Source: Acholeplasmatales bacterium (GTDB taxonomy: Bacteria; Bacillota_I; Bacilli_A; Acholeplasmatales; Anaeroplasmataceae). From it: a stretch of DNA of 21,898 nucleotides. The DNA lies in assembly GCA_900767915.1 (NCBI GenBank), contig CAAGAX010000065.1, forward strand, positions 1-21,898. The letters are read 5' to 3'. The translations under genes were made by a program, and so were the position numbers. A model generated the notes under the pieces. That model saw only the letters and a list, made by a program, of their open reading frames with translations. It was not told the DNA's origin and searched no databases. The number at the start of each line of letters is the position of its first letter. Positions within the stretch are counted from its first letter, which is position 1. This document shows, one piece after another, positions 15,035 through 21,898 of this stretch.

Positions 15035-16738
15035 ATGAAAGCTAGTAAAATGCTTATTTCTACATTAAAGGAAGCACCAAATGAAGCGAAGATAGATTCT
15101 CATATTTTATTATTACGTGCTGGTATGATAAAAAATGAGGTTGCAGGTATTTATAATTATTTACCACTAGGCTTAAGAGTATTAAATAAAATTGAGAATA
15201 TTATAAGAGAAGAAATGGATAATTCAGGAGCTCTTGAGATATTGTGCTCGGCAATTCAACCAAAGGAATTATGGGTTGAATCAGGACGTTGGATGAAATA
15301 TGGTCCTGAATTAATGAGATTAAAAGATCGTCATGATCGTGAATTTTGCTTAGGACCAACTCATGAAGAGGTATTTACATCTATTGCTAGAGATTTAATT
15401 AAAAGTCCTAAAATGCTTCCAATGAATATTTATCAAATTCAAACTAAGTATAGAGATGAATTTAGACCTAGATATGGTTTAATGCGTAGTAGAGAGTTTA
15501 TAATGAAGGATGCATATTCATTTGATAAGGATGAAGAGGGGCTTGAAAAAAGCTATCAAAATATGTATGATACATATTCTAGAATCTTTACTAGATTTGG
15601 CTTACATTATCAAGCCGTTTTAGCTGATACAGGAAATATTGGTGGTAATGGCTCACATCAATTTATGGCTTTATCAAATGTTGGAGAATCTGAAATTGTA
15701 TATTGTGATAACTGTGGATATGCAGCGGATGTTGAAAAAGCTACAATTAAGGAGGGAACTTTAGAGGATACTCCACTTGATGAGCTAGTTAAGGTTGAAA
15801 CTCCAAATAAAAGAACAATTGAAGAAATTACTGAATTTTTGGGTGTAGCTGCTAATAGAACTGCTAAAACAATTATCTATCATGATTTTGTTAATGAAAA
15901 GCTTATTGCTGCAGTAGTACGTGGTGATAGAGAGGTTAATGAAATTAAGCTTATTAATGAATCTAATTCTAATGAAAATTACTTAGTTCTTGCAACAGAT
16001 GAAGAAATTAAATCATTAGGTACTATTCATGGATTCTGTGGACCTAAGGGATTAAATTGTGATATTTATATTGATAAAGAGGTTTCATTAATGCATAATA
16101 TCGTTATTGGTGCTAATGAATTGAATTATCATTATTTAAATGCAAGCTTTGGTAGAGATTTTAATGGTAAGGTTTGTGATATCATTAATGCTAGAAAAGG
16201 AGATTTATGTCCATGCTGTGGAAAGCCTATGGGTCAAAATCGTGGTATTGAGGTTGGACAAATCTTTAAGCTACAAACAAAATATTCAGAACCAATGAAA
16301 TGTACTTATGTAAATGAAAATGGTGAAAATGTTCCAATGCGTATGGGCTGCTATGGAATTGGAGTTACTCGTACATTACAATCTATTGTTGATCAATATC
16401 ATGATGAGCATGGTATTAAATGGCCACTTAATGTAGCACCATATCATGCTGTAATTGTGCCAATAACAATTAAAGATGAGGTACAATATAATTTAGCAAA
16501 TCAAATATATGAAGAATTAAAGAAAAATCATATAGAGGTTATTTTTGATGATAGAGATGCAAAACCAGGCTTTAAATTTAAGGATTGGGAATTGATTGGT
16601 ATTCCATATATGGTTATTTGTGGTAAAAGAAGTAATGAGGGTATTGTTGAATTTAAAAATAGACAAACTCTTGAAAAAGAAGAAATCAGCTATACTGAAG
16701 CAATTAATAGAATTATTGAAGCAGTTAAAAGCTTATAA
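15035..16738 (+). CDS. proS: Prolyl-tRNA synthetase (bacterial type, with editing insertion)
   Basis: This class II synthetase charges tRNA-Pro. The 567 residues are the usual length of the bacterial form. Seen are the N-terminal catalytic stretch GIYNYLPLGLRVLNKIE, the GPTHEEV motif near 108, motif 2 TKYRDEFRPRYGLMRSREF near 138-155, the INS editing domain (about 225-385), CxxC pairs CDNC and CPCC flanking that insertion, and motif 3 MGCYGIGVTRT. The anticodon-binding domain forms the last 100 residues. AAGGAGTG precedes the ATG at 15035. Confidence 0.97.
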   Translation: MKASKMLISTLKEAPNEAKIDSHILLLRAGMIKNEVAGIYNYLPLGLRVLNKIENIIREEMDNSGALEILCSAIQPKELWVESGRWMKYGPELMRLKDRHDREFCLGPTHEEVFTSIARDLIKSPKMLPMNIYQIQTKYRDEFRPRYGLMRSREFIMKDAYSFDKDEEGLEKSYQNMYDTYSRIFTRFGLHYQAVLADTGNIGGNGSHQFMALSNVGESEIVYCDNCGYAADVEKATIKEGTLEDTPLDELVKVETPNKRTIEEITEFLGVAANRTAKTIIYHDFVNEKLIAAVVRGDREVNEIKLINESNSNENYLVLATDEEIKSLGTIHGFCGPKGLNCDIYIDKEVSLMHNIVIGANELNYHYLNASFGRDFNGKVCDIINARKGDLCPCCGKPMGQNRGIEVGQIFKLQTKYSEPMKCTYVNENGENVPMRMGCYGIGVTRTLQSIVDQYHDEHGIKWPLNVAPYHAVIVPITIKDEVQYNLANQIYEELKKNHIEVIFDDRDAKPGFKFKDWELIGIPYMVICGKRSNEGIVEFKNRQTLEKEEISYTEAINRIIEAVKSL

Positions 16739-16747
16739 TTATTATAT

Positions 16748-16775
16748 GGATGTGGATTTATTTTCACATCCTTTT
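16748..16775 (+). terminator. Terminator after proS
   Basis: GGATGTG (16748-16754) pairs with CACATCC (16765-16771), extended inward by a G-U and an A-T pair, with a 6-nt loop and TTTT after it. It begins 10 nt after the proS stop. The T-run is short, so some read-through into the sirtuin gene is possible. Confidence 0.75.
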
Positions 16776-16804
16776 GCTTTATAATAAATATAAGGAGTGA
16801 TATT

Positions 16805-17560
16805 ATGGATACTAAAATTAAAAGATTAAAAAGCATTATTGATAATAGTAAAAAAATAGTAATATTTTCAGGAGCTGGTCTATCAACTAATTCAGGTATT
16901 CCAGACTTTAGGTCGGCAAATGGTATTTATAATCAAAAAACAAAGCTTAACATTAGACCTGAGGAAATAATATCTCATAGCTTTTTTATTACAAATCCTA
17001 AGGAATTTTATGAATTTTATTTTGATAAAATGGTTTATACTAATGCACTTCCTAATATAGCACATAAATATTTCTATGAATTAGAAAAAGATGGCAAGGA
17101 GGTTAGTATTGTTACCCAAAATATTGATAATCTTCACCAAATGGCTGGAAGTAAAAATGTGTATGAGCTTCATGGCAGTATAATGAGAAATTATTGTACA
17201 AAATGTCATAAATTTTATTCTTTAGAAGATATAATTAATAAAAAGCCAGTTCCGTATTGTGAATGTGGTGGAATAATAAAGCCTGATGTTATTTTATATG
17301 AGGAGGCTCTTAATGAAAAGGTTATTGAAGGAGCACTAGATAAAATTAGTCATGCTGATACAATGATTATTGTAGGTACATCCTTAACTGTATACCCCGC
17401 TGCAGGCTTTGTTAGATATTTTAGAGGTAGTAATTTAATTCTTATTAATAAAAGCGAAACATCATATGATTCTTATGCCACTATAACTATTAATGATGAT
17501 ATTTGTAAGGTTATAGAAGAATTAAAAAGCATTAAAGGCTTAGCCTCTAATGCTGAATAA
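16805..17560 (+). CDS. NAD-dependent protein deacylase (sirtuin, SIR2 family)
   Basis: The enzyme removes acetyl or longer acyl groups from lysines, consuming NAD. The 251 residues show a complete SIR2 core: NAD site FSGAGLSTNSGIPDFR (21-36), TQNIDNLH (104-111), catalytic His123 in ELHG, zinc ligands Cys131, Cys134, Cys152 and Cys154, GTSLTVYPAAG, and the terminal INKSET. All key residues are present, so it should be active. The Shine-Dalgarno is AAGGAGTGAT. The last codons also encode, on the opposite strand, the terminator of the convergent secreted-protein gene. Confidence 0.95.
   Translation: MDTKIKRLKSIIDNSKKIVIFSGAGLSTNSGIPDFRSANGIYNQKTKLNIRPEEIISHSFFITNPKEFYEFYFDKMVYTNALPNIAHKYFYELEKDGKEVSIVTQNIDNLHQMAGSKNVYELHGSIMRNYCTKCHKFYSLEDIINKKPVPYCECGGIIKPDVILYEEALNEKVIEGALDKISHADTMIIVGTSLTVYPAAGFVRYFRGSNLILINKSETSYDSYATITINDDICKVIEELKSIKGLASNAE
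17524..17554 (-). terminator. Terminator of the secreted protein gene, inside the sirtuin coding end
   Basis: Read on the - strand, AGCATTAGAGG pairs with CCTTTAATGCT around a 5-nt loop. It makes 11 bp including one G-U and is followed by five T. It lies within the last codons of the + strand sirtuin gene. On the + strand the G-U becomes a mismatch and no T-run follows, so it acts mainly on the - strand. Confidence 0.8.
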
Positions 17561-17577
17561 TTTAATAATAAGCTTAA

Positions 17578-18528
17578 TTAATAATAGCTTAGCTTATAAA
17601 TATTTTGATAACTATTTAAAAATTGATTTAGTGTTGTTCTAGATGAAGAGCCTGGATCATGAATTAAATAGTTATTTTTATTATAAATATCATTTCCGCT
17701 ATACCCATACACTACAACAAAATGCATTCCTCCACTGTTATTTTTAGCTCCAACGATTGTTGGTTTTCCATTTTTAAGATTATTATAAATTGTAGATAAA
17801 TAATTATTTGTATTAGTAGTTGTTTTATAATTGCTAGGCCAATACATACTTCCACTTTGAGTATATTTAAAAGTATTTTTAATTGTTATTGGTGTTATAT
17901 TTTTATTTAATCTATTAGATTCTGTCATTGCCATCGCTGTTGTAAGGCATCCGATTTGCCTCATAGTTTTTCCATATGATCCAATTTTAATATTAGCCCA
18001 TCTATCATCATATTGCTTATAGGAAGTAACATTCAATTTGATAGTATTAGAGCTTTTTCCTTGTGATAAATATAAGCTTGAAACATAGCCTGTATTAAAA
18101 TTGTTATAAAGTATTTTTGAAAATCCAGTATTTTTTTCAACAATATAGACTATACTATCGTTTTTAAGCTTATATTGTATATTTGAATTATTTGATGGCT
18201 TTTCCCTAACATTTAAATTACCACCATTAGTAGTAACTGATGCTTTAGTTAATGATATTTCTTTTGCGTAAGCTTTAGAAATATATCCAAATGAATTGTC
18301 CTTATATTCAATATAATACCAGTTGTTATCTTGATCAATTATTTTAAAGTAGCTTCCATTTTTAAGTTTGTATATAGATGCTGTTGATGTAGATTTACCA
18401 GTTCTAACATTTAAGCCTCCTCCATTAGTTGAAACAACACCATATTTATTTACAGATGCTTCAACATTACCTCCGAATGCAAAAATAAATGACATTGGTA
18501 GTAGTAATAAAATTTTTTTATATCTCAT
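17578..18528 (-). CDS. Secreted protein with two SH3b domains and a C39-like peptidase domain
   Basis: The 316-residue product starts at the ATG at 18528 after GGGGTGAT; a GTG at 18537 is inside the Shine-Dalgarno. A signal peptide is evident: RYKK, a hydrophobic core to about residue 20, then VEA-S. Two bacterial SH3 domains follow (about 28-90 and 96-155), each with an NGG-LNVR motif, and probably bind peptidoglycan. The C-terminal domain (about 165-316) has the papain-like C39_2 arrangement: Cys194 in QIGCLTTAMAM, His269 in MHFVVVYGY, and Asp291 in IHDPGS. It probably cleaves a peptide or cell-wall crosslink outside the cell. The substrate cannot be told. Its ribosome-binding site lies in an inverted repeat (18530-18573). 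Confidence 0.88.
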   Translation of the reverse strand: MRYKKILLLLPMSFIFAFGGNVEASVNKYGVVSTNGGGLNVRTGKSTSTASIYKLKNGSYFKIIDQDNNWYYIEYKDNSFGYISKAYAKEISLTKASVTTNGGNLNVREKPSNNSNIQYKLKNDSIVYIVEKNTGFSKILYNNFNTGYVSSLYLSQGKSSNTIKLNVTSYKQYDDRWANIKIGSYGKTMRQIGCLTTAMAMTESNRLNKNITPITIKNTFKYTQSGSMYWPSNYKTTTNTNNYLSTIYNNLKNGKPTIVGAKNNSGGMHFVVVYGYSGNDIYNKNNYLIHDPGSSSRTTLNQFLNSYQNIYKLSYY

Positions 18529-18529
18529 A

Positions 18530-18573
18530 AAAATCACCCCAAGAGTAATATAACATACCCCTAGGGTGATTTT
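18530..18573 (-). promoter_or_regulatory. Inverted repeat covering the ribosome-binding site of the SH3b/C39 gene
   Basis: AAAATCACCC (18530-18539) and GGGTGATTTT (18564-18573) are perfect 10-bp complements separated by 24 nt. In minus-strand RNA the 3' arm is the Shine-Dalgarno region of the SH3b/C39 gene, so the fold would hide it. The hairpin ends in five U, so it could also terminate the upstream esterase-like gene. An 8-bp palindrome CCCTAGGG (18559-18566) lies inside. Confidence 0.6.
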
Positions 18574-18582
18574 ATTTCCAAT

Positions 18583-19305
18583 TTATGGAAGTATAAAATT
18601 AAAAAAGTCTTTTAAATGATTTTTAAGAATATTATAGGAATTATCTTCATTTTCATAAAATTCATATTTAAGCTTTTCAACTTTTAATGAATCTAGCTGT
18701 GTACAAAGATTATAGAATAAATCGTCATCCTTTGTATCGGTATTTAATCCACCATATGCTAAAAATAAATCCTTTTTACAGGTAAATCTATTTATTAAAT
18801 CCTCTTTAAGCTTTTTAGAACAGTCCTTTAATGGTATTGAAAAAATTCCTGCTCCTTTAAATTCATCATAAGCATATAGCATATAAAGACTTGAAATGGC
18901 ACCCTCCTTGTATCCTAATAGATAGATATTATTATTAATGCGATATCTATTTTTTAATAGAGGAAGAAGCTCTTTAGCTATATAATCATAGTATATTAGT
19001 GATAAAACTGTATCAACCTTAGTGCTTTCACCATTATAGTACGGATTAAGCTCACTAATTCTCCACTCATTAATTGTAGGAGATTGTAATGTAATACATA
19101 TGAAATCTTTGCTTATTGAGCTGATTATTTTTTCTGTTTCAATCACTCTAGTTTCTTCATTTAAAAAATTATAAAATAATTGTCCATCAAAAACTAAAAT
19201 TAAAGGGTAAGTAACTAAGCTATTGTTATAATCCTTAGGTAAATTGACAGATATTTTCAAATATCTTTTTAAATGCTCTGCTCTGATTTTGAAGCTTTCA
19301 ACCAT
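18583..19305 (-). CDS. Esterase-fold (PF00756-like) protein lacking the catalytic serine
   Basis: This 240-residue protein follows the YbbA/enterochelin-esterase-like alpha/beta hydrolase pattern: LILVFDGQLFYN near 35-46, NEWRISELNPYYNG near 79-92, then ELLPLLKNRYRI and IYLLGYKEGAISSLYMLY. The nucleophile elbow GxSxG reads GYKEG (131-135), so lysine replaces serine. The usual SPSLWW segment reads SIPLKD, and the C-terminal GxxH region reads ENEDNSYN, with no histidine in the expected place. The protein is probably not a hydrolase and may bind a ligand or partner. No signal peptide, so cytoplasmic. The ATG follows GGGTGAT. It sits 54 nt upstream of the SH3b/C39 gene and may share its transcript. 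Confidence 0.8.
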   Translation of the reverse strand: MVESFKIRAEHLKRYLKISVNLPKDYNNSLVTYPLILVFDGQLFYNFLNEETRVIETEKIISSISKDFICITLQSPTINEWRISELNPYYNGESTKVDTVLSLIYYDYIAKELLPLLKNRYRINNNIYLLGYKEGAISSLYMLYAYDEFKGAGIFSIPLKDCSKKLKEDLINRFTCKKDLFLAYGGLNTDTKDDDLFYNLCTQLDSLKVEKLKYEFYENEDNSYNILKNHLKDFFNFILP

Positions 19306-19363
19306 ATTATCACCCGCATTTATTTTATCATAAAAAGAAAATAAATCATTAAATTTATAAAAA

Positions 19364-19390
19364 TTAGCACTTGAATGTTGACACTGCCAA
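19364..19390 (+). promoter_or_regulatory. Degenerate CIRCE (HrcA operator) at the htpG promoter
   Basis: TTAGCACTT (19364-19372), exactly 9 nt, then CACTGCCAA (19382-19390). Compared with the CIRCE consensus TTAGCACTC-N9-GAGTGCTAA, the left arm matches 8 of 9 and the right arm 6 of 9, with the right spacing. It overlaps the -35 hexamer (19378-19383), where a repressor would block polymerase. The weak right arm keeps this tentative. Confidence 0.5.
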
Positions 19391-19405
19391 AATATTGAGT
19401 ATAAT
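19378..19405 (+). promoter_or_regulatory. Consensus sigma-A promoter of htpG
   Basis: TTGACA (19378-19383), a 16-nt spacer and TATAAT (19400-19405). Both hexamers are perfect, the best promoter in the window. Transcription should start near 19412. Confidence 0.88.
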
Positions 19406-19416
19406 AGTAAATAAAG

Positions 19417-19436
19417 TTGAACTAGTGTTAGTTCAA
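19417..19436 (+). repeat. Perfect inverted repeat at the 5' end of the htpG transcript
   Basis: TTGAACTA (19417-19424) and TAGTTCAA (19429-19436) are exact complements around loop GTGT. It lies just after the expected transcription start and directly before the AAGGAAAGGA ribosome-binding region. It may be an operator or an RNA hairpin at the very 5' end of the message. Confidence 0.75.
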
Positions 19437-19453
19437 GGAAAGGAATTAATAAA

Positions 19454-21343
19454 ATGAAGGAAACTAAGGAATTTAAAACTGAAACAAAGCGTCTTTTAGA
19501 TATGATGATTAATTCTATTTATACTCATAAAGAGATATTTTTAAGAGAATTAATTTCTAATGCTAGTGATGCGATTGATAAAAGACATTATTTATCATTA
19601 ACTAATTCAAATATAGCTAGTGATGACTATAAAATTTTAGTAGAGGCTGATAAGAATAATAGAACAATTACTATTACTGATAATGGTGTTGGTTTAACAG
19701 AAAATGAGCTAGAGGAGCATTTAGGAACTATTGCTAAATCTGGTAGTAAGGAATTCTTAGAAGCTGTAAGTAAGGAAAAAACACCAGATGTTGATATAAT
19801 TGGTCAATTTGGTGTTGGATTCTATTCAGCATTTATGGTAGCTAAGAAGGTTGATGTTTTAACAAAATCTGTCACTGATGGTACATCTCATTTATTCTCA
19901 AGTGAAGGTCTTGAATCTTATACAATTGAGGATAGTCAAAAGGATGATTATGGTACAAAGATTACTCTATATTTAAGAGATAATACAGAGGATGAAAACT
20001 ATGATGAGTATCTTGATGAATATCGTATTAAGGATTTAATTAAGAAGTATTCAGATTATGTTAGATATCCTATTAAAACATGGGTTACTAAATATGATCC
20101 TAAATCAGATGATGATAAGGATGATGATAAGGAGCCAAAGACTCACTTAGAGCTTGAAACTATTAATTCAATGCTTCCAATTTGGAAGAAGAATAAGAGT
20201 GAGGTTACTGAAGAGGAGTTAAATAATTTCTATAAGAGTAAATTTATGGATTATCAAGATCCTATCACATCTATTCATATTAATGTTGAAGGTATGTTAA
20301 CATATACAGCATTATTATTCATTCCTAAGAAGCCATTTTATGATATGTATTCTGATAGAAATGAAAGAGGCCTACAGCTTTATACAAAGGGCGTATTTAT
20401 TCTAGATAAATGTAAGGAACTAATTCCTGAGTATTTACGCTTTGTTAAAGGACTTGTTGATTCAAGCGATTTAAGCTTAAATATTTCTCGTGAGATGCTT
20501 CAAGAGGATCGTTCATTAAAGAAAATTGCTGCAAATGTTGAAAAGAAAATTTTAGCAGAATTATCACGTATGCTAAAAAATGATAGAGAAAAGTATTTAG
20601 AATTCTTTAAGGATTATGGAATTAATCTAAAGTATGGTCTATATGAAAATTATGGAGAAAAGAAGGATTTATTAAAGGATTTAATTATCTTTAATAGCTA
20701 TAATACTGAAAAGCCTATTACATTTAGTGAATATGTAGAAGCTATGAAGGAAGGACAAAAGGATATTTATTATGCAATTGGCAAGGATAAGGCCTTTGTT
20801 GAAAAGCTTCCACAAATGGACTTAGTTAAATCTAAGGGATACGATGTATTAATTTTAGCTGATGATGTTGATGAATTTATGATTCAGGTATTAAAGAAGT
20901 ATAATGATCATGATTTTAAATCAATTAATTCAGGTGATTTAGGCTTAATTGATGAAGAAGAGTCAAAGAAAATTGATGAATTAAAGGAAACTAAAAAGTC
21001 TTTACTTGAATCAGTTAAAGCAAGCCTACCAGGCGTAAAGGATGTAATTCTTTCTAAAAGATTAGTAGATGCACCTTGTTGCCTAGCTTCTGATGGTGAG
21101 ATTTCATTTGAAATGGAACGTGTTTTAAAGCAACAGCATTCTGAGGTTAAGGCTGATAGAATTCTTGAATTAAATCCTAATCACCCAGTATTTAAAAAGC
21201 TTGAGGATGCTTATGATACAAGTAAAGAGCTTGGAGATAAGTATTCAAATATTTTATATGCAGATGCATTATTACAAGAAGGTATTTTACCAGATGATCC
21301 AAAGGCATTTGGTGAAGCTCTTTGTGAATTATTATTAAAGTAA
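19454..21343 (+). CDS. htpG: Molecular chaperone HtpG (Hsp90)
   Basis: This ATP-dependent cytoplasmic chaperone has 629 residues, the normal bacterial length. The GHKL ATPase domain shows LRELISNASDAIDK (near 29), DNGVGLT (near 76) and GQFGVGFYSAFM (near 116). The middle domain has the LFIPKKPFYDMY and LNISREMLQEDRSL stretches with the catalytic arginine of the latter. A dimerisation domain ends the protein. An acidic Asp/Lys-rich linker (about 215-227) joins the N and middle domains. The ATG at 19454 follows AAGGAAAGGA. It is monocistronic, with a strong promoter and its own terminator, and is probably heat-inducible through the upstream elements. Confidence 0.97.
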   Translation: MKETKEFKTETKRLLDMMINSIYTHKEIFLRELISNASDAIDKRHYLSLTNSNIASDDYKILVEADKNNRTITITDNGVGLTENELEEHLGTIAKSGSKEFLEAVSKEKTPDVDIIGQFGVGFYSAFMVAKKVDVLTKSVTDGTSHLFSSEGLESYTIEDSQKDDYGTKITLYLRDNTEDENYDEYLDEYRIKDLIKKYSDYVRYPIKTWVTKYDPKSDDDKDDDKEPKTHLELETINSMLPIWKKNKSEVTEEELNNFYKSKFMDYQDPITSIHINVEGMLTYTALLFIPKKPFYDMYSDRNERGLQLYTKGVFILDKCKELIPEYLRFVKGLVDSSDLSLNISREMLQEDRSLKKIAANVEKKILAELSRMLKNDREKYLEFFKDYGINLKYGLYENYGEKKDLLKDLIIFNSYNTEKPITFSEYVEAMKEGQKDIYYAIGKDKAFVEKLPQMDLVKSKGYDVLILADDVDEFMIQVLKKYNDHDFKSINSGDLGLIDEEESKKIDELKETKKSLLESVKASLPGVKDVILSKRLVDAPCCLASDGEISFEMERVLKQQHSEVKADRILELNPNHPVFKKLEDAYDTSKELGDKYSNILYADALLQEGILPDDPKAFGEALCELLLK

Positions 21344-21353
21344 ATATATTAAT

Positions 21354-21385
21354 GCCATATCTAGATTTTAGGTATGGCTTTTTTT
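21354..21385 (+). terminator. Terminator of htpG
   Basis: GCCATATCTA (21354-21363) pairs with TAGGTATGGC (21369-21378), 10 bp with one G-U and a 5-nt loop. It is followed by seven T and starts 11 nt after the stop. Confidence 0.93.
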
Positions 21386-21786
21386 GGCCATTTTTAGCAC
21401 TAATTTTACTAGTGAAAGTCTAGTTATGGGTATTTTAGCCAAGTGTTGCGTACATGCCGTTATAGATGAAGGAATATTCTAGATAGTAAAACAAGAGGTT
21501 TTGGGAGGAAGGATTAGTGAATTATACTAAAAATGCATCATAAAATATGTGGAATGAATATGATTAACTATATATTAACTCAAAGGTATTAGAAATAGCC
21601 AATAAGAAAAAGGGAGGACTATGACTAGTCGACCTTTTTTCTTACTACCTTAGGTATTTTGTCTTTAATATAAAAATAATGTTGTATAAGAAAACATTAC
21701 ATACGTTTTAATTAGAGATGAAGAATTATTCCTACTCCTCCCTATTTTTTAATTAAGAAATAAGAAAAAAATCCGTCAATTTATAG
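21386..21786. other. Gene-free stretch between htpG and the IS end; possible small RNA
   Basis: About 400 bases have no open frame of useful length; all six frames are broken by stops. It is richer in G runs than other spacers here. It contains a small hairpin ACTAG/CTAGT near 21405-21421, a promoter-like TTGGGA (21501-21506), 16 nt, TATACT (21523-21528), and a strong bidirectional terminator at 21604-21643. A transcript of about 110 nt from near 21535 to 21643 is possible. It could equally be the decayed remains of a mobile element. No known RNA family was recognised. Confidence 0.4.
21604..21643. terminator. Strong bidirectional terminator hairpin with no adjacent gene
   Basis: The outer stem AAGAAAAAGG (21604-21613) pairs with CCTTTTTTCTT (21633-21643), allowing one bulged T. 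The inner stem GACTA (21617-21621) / TAGTC (21626-21630) has loop TGAC, and a small purine internal loop joins the two. T-runs follow the G/C part on both strands. No gene ends nearby on either strand. Confidence 0.75.
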
Positions 21787-21898
21787 TGAACCCCTTAAGT
21801 TGGACTAGTAGATAAAATACTAGAAAGGCTTAAGGGGTTTTCATTATGAAATTAAAATTAAAAGACAAATTAGAAATATGTAAGTTACATGAAGAAGG
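21787..21898 (+). mobile_element. Left end of an IS3-family (IS150-like) insertion sequence, cut by the window
   Basis: The element appears to begin with TGAACCCCTTAAGTTGGAC at 21787, which has the TG start and the CCCC-AGTTGGAC pattern of IS150-group terminal inverted repeats. The orfA start follows 59 nt later. Nested inverted repeats lie between: AACCCCTTAAG (21789-21799) with CTTAAGGGGTT (21829-21839), and CTAGTA (21805-21810) with TACTAG (21818-21823). The right end and target duplication are outside the window. Confidence 0.75.
21846..21898 (+). CDS. IS3-family transposase OrfA, 5' fragment
   Basis: Only the first 17 complete codons are present (MKLKLKDKLEICKLHEE). This matches the start of the helix-turn-helix of OrfA proteins that recognise IS ends. 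The ATG follows AAGGGG (21832-21837) at 8 nt. That Shine-Dalgarno is the 3' arm of the 11-bp inverted repeat, so transcripts entering from outside would hide it. The gene continues beyond the window. Confidence 0.7.
   Translation, partial: MKLKLKDKLEICKLHEE

Noticed and set aside
1..21898. CRISPR arrays, tRNA or rRNA genes, prophage or defence cassettes.
   Set aside because: No regularly spaced repeats, no cloverleaf or rRNA-like segments, and no recognisable defence or phage proteins were seen.

Overview
The window is very AT-rich and uses the standard bacterial code: rel ends on TGA, and no in-frame TGA is needed inside any gene. Shine-Dalgarno sites are strong (GGAGG, AAGGAG, GGTGAT). Gene content is Bacillota-like: RNase J, bifunctional Rel paired with apt and dtd, an SpoVB-type flippase, a DUF421/YetF protein, an SH3b/C39 secreted protein and an HrcA-like operator. 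An uncultured gut relative of the Erysipelotrichia/RF39-type Bacilli is plausible, but there is no rRNA here to place it.

Layout. At 1-2600 there is an incoming terminator, a small membrane protein (-), a DUF421 membrane protein (+) and a convergent flippase (-) whose 3' end overlaps DUF421 by 122 bp. At 2650-10791 lies one tightly packed operon: apt, rel, dtd, an unrecognised membrane protein, rimO, trmL, trxA and an atypical thioredoxin reductase. It is preceded by an extended -10 promoter and closed by a terminator that overlaps the last stop codon. It joins purine salvage, ppGpp metabolism, tRNA/ribosome modification and thiol redox. At 10800-12540 are a small unknown gene and a short RecQ-family helicase with an attenuator-like leader. 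At 12640-14870 are an unknown 104-residue protein and RNase J, both (-). At 14990-17560 are proS and a sirtuin, both (+). At 17520-19305 are a secreted SH3b/C39-fold protein and a likely catalytically dead esterase-fold protein, both (-). At 19360-21385 is htpG behind a consensus sigma-A promoter overlapped by a degenerate CIRCE element. From 21386 to the end there is a gene-free stretch with a strong bidirectional terminator, then the left end of an IS3-family (IS150-like) element that runs out of the window.

Most of the window is conserved housekeeping. No new defence or mobile system is evident. The points most worth a second look are the thioredoxin reductase that lacks NADPH-binding signatures, the esterase-like protein that lacks its nucleophile, the operon-embedded membrane protein, the htpG control region, the recQ leader, the probable ATT start of the flippase, and a possible small RNA next to the IS.
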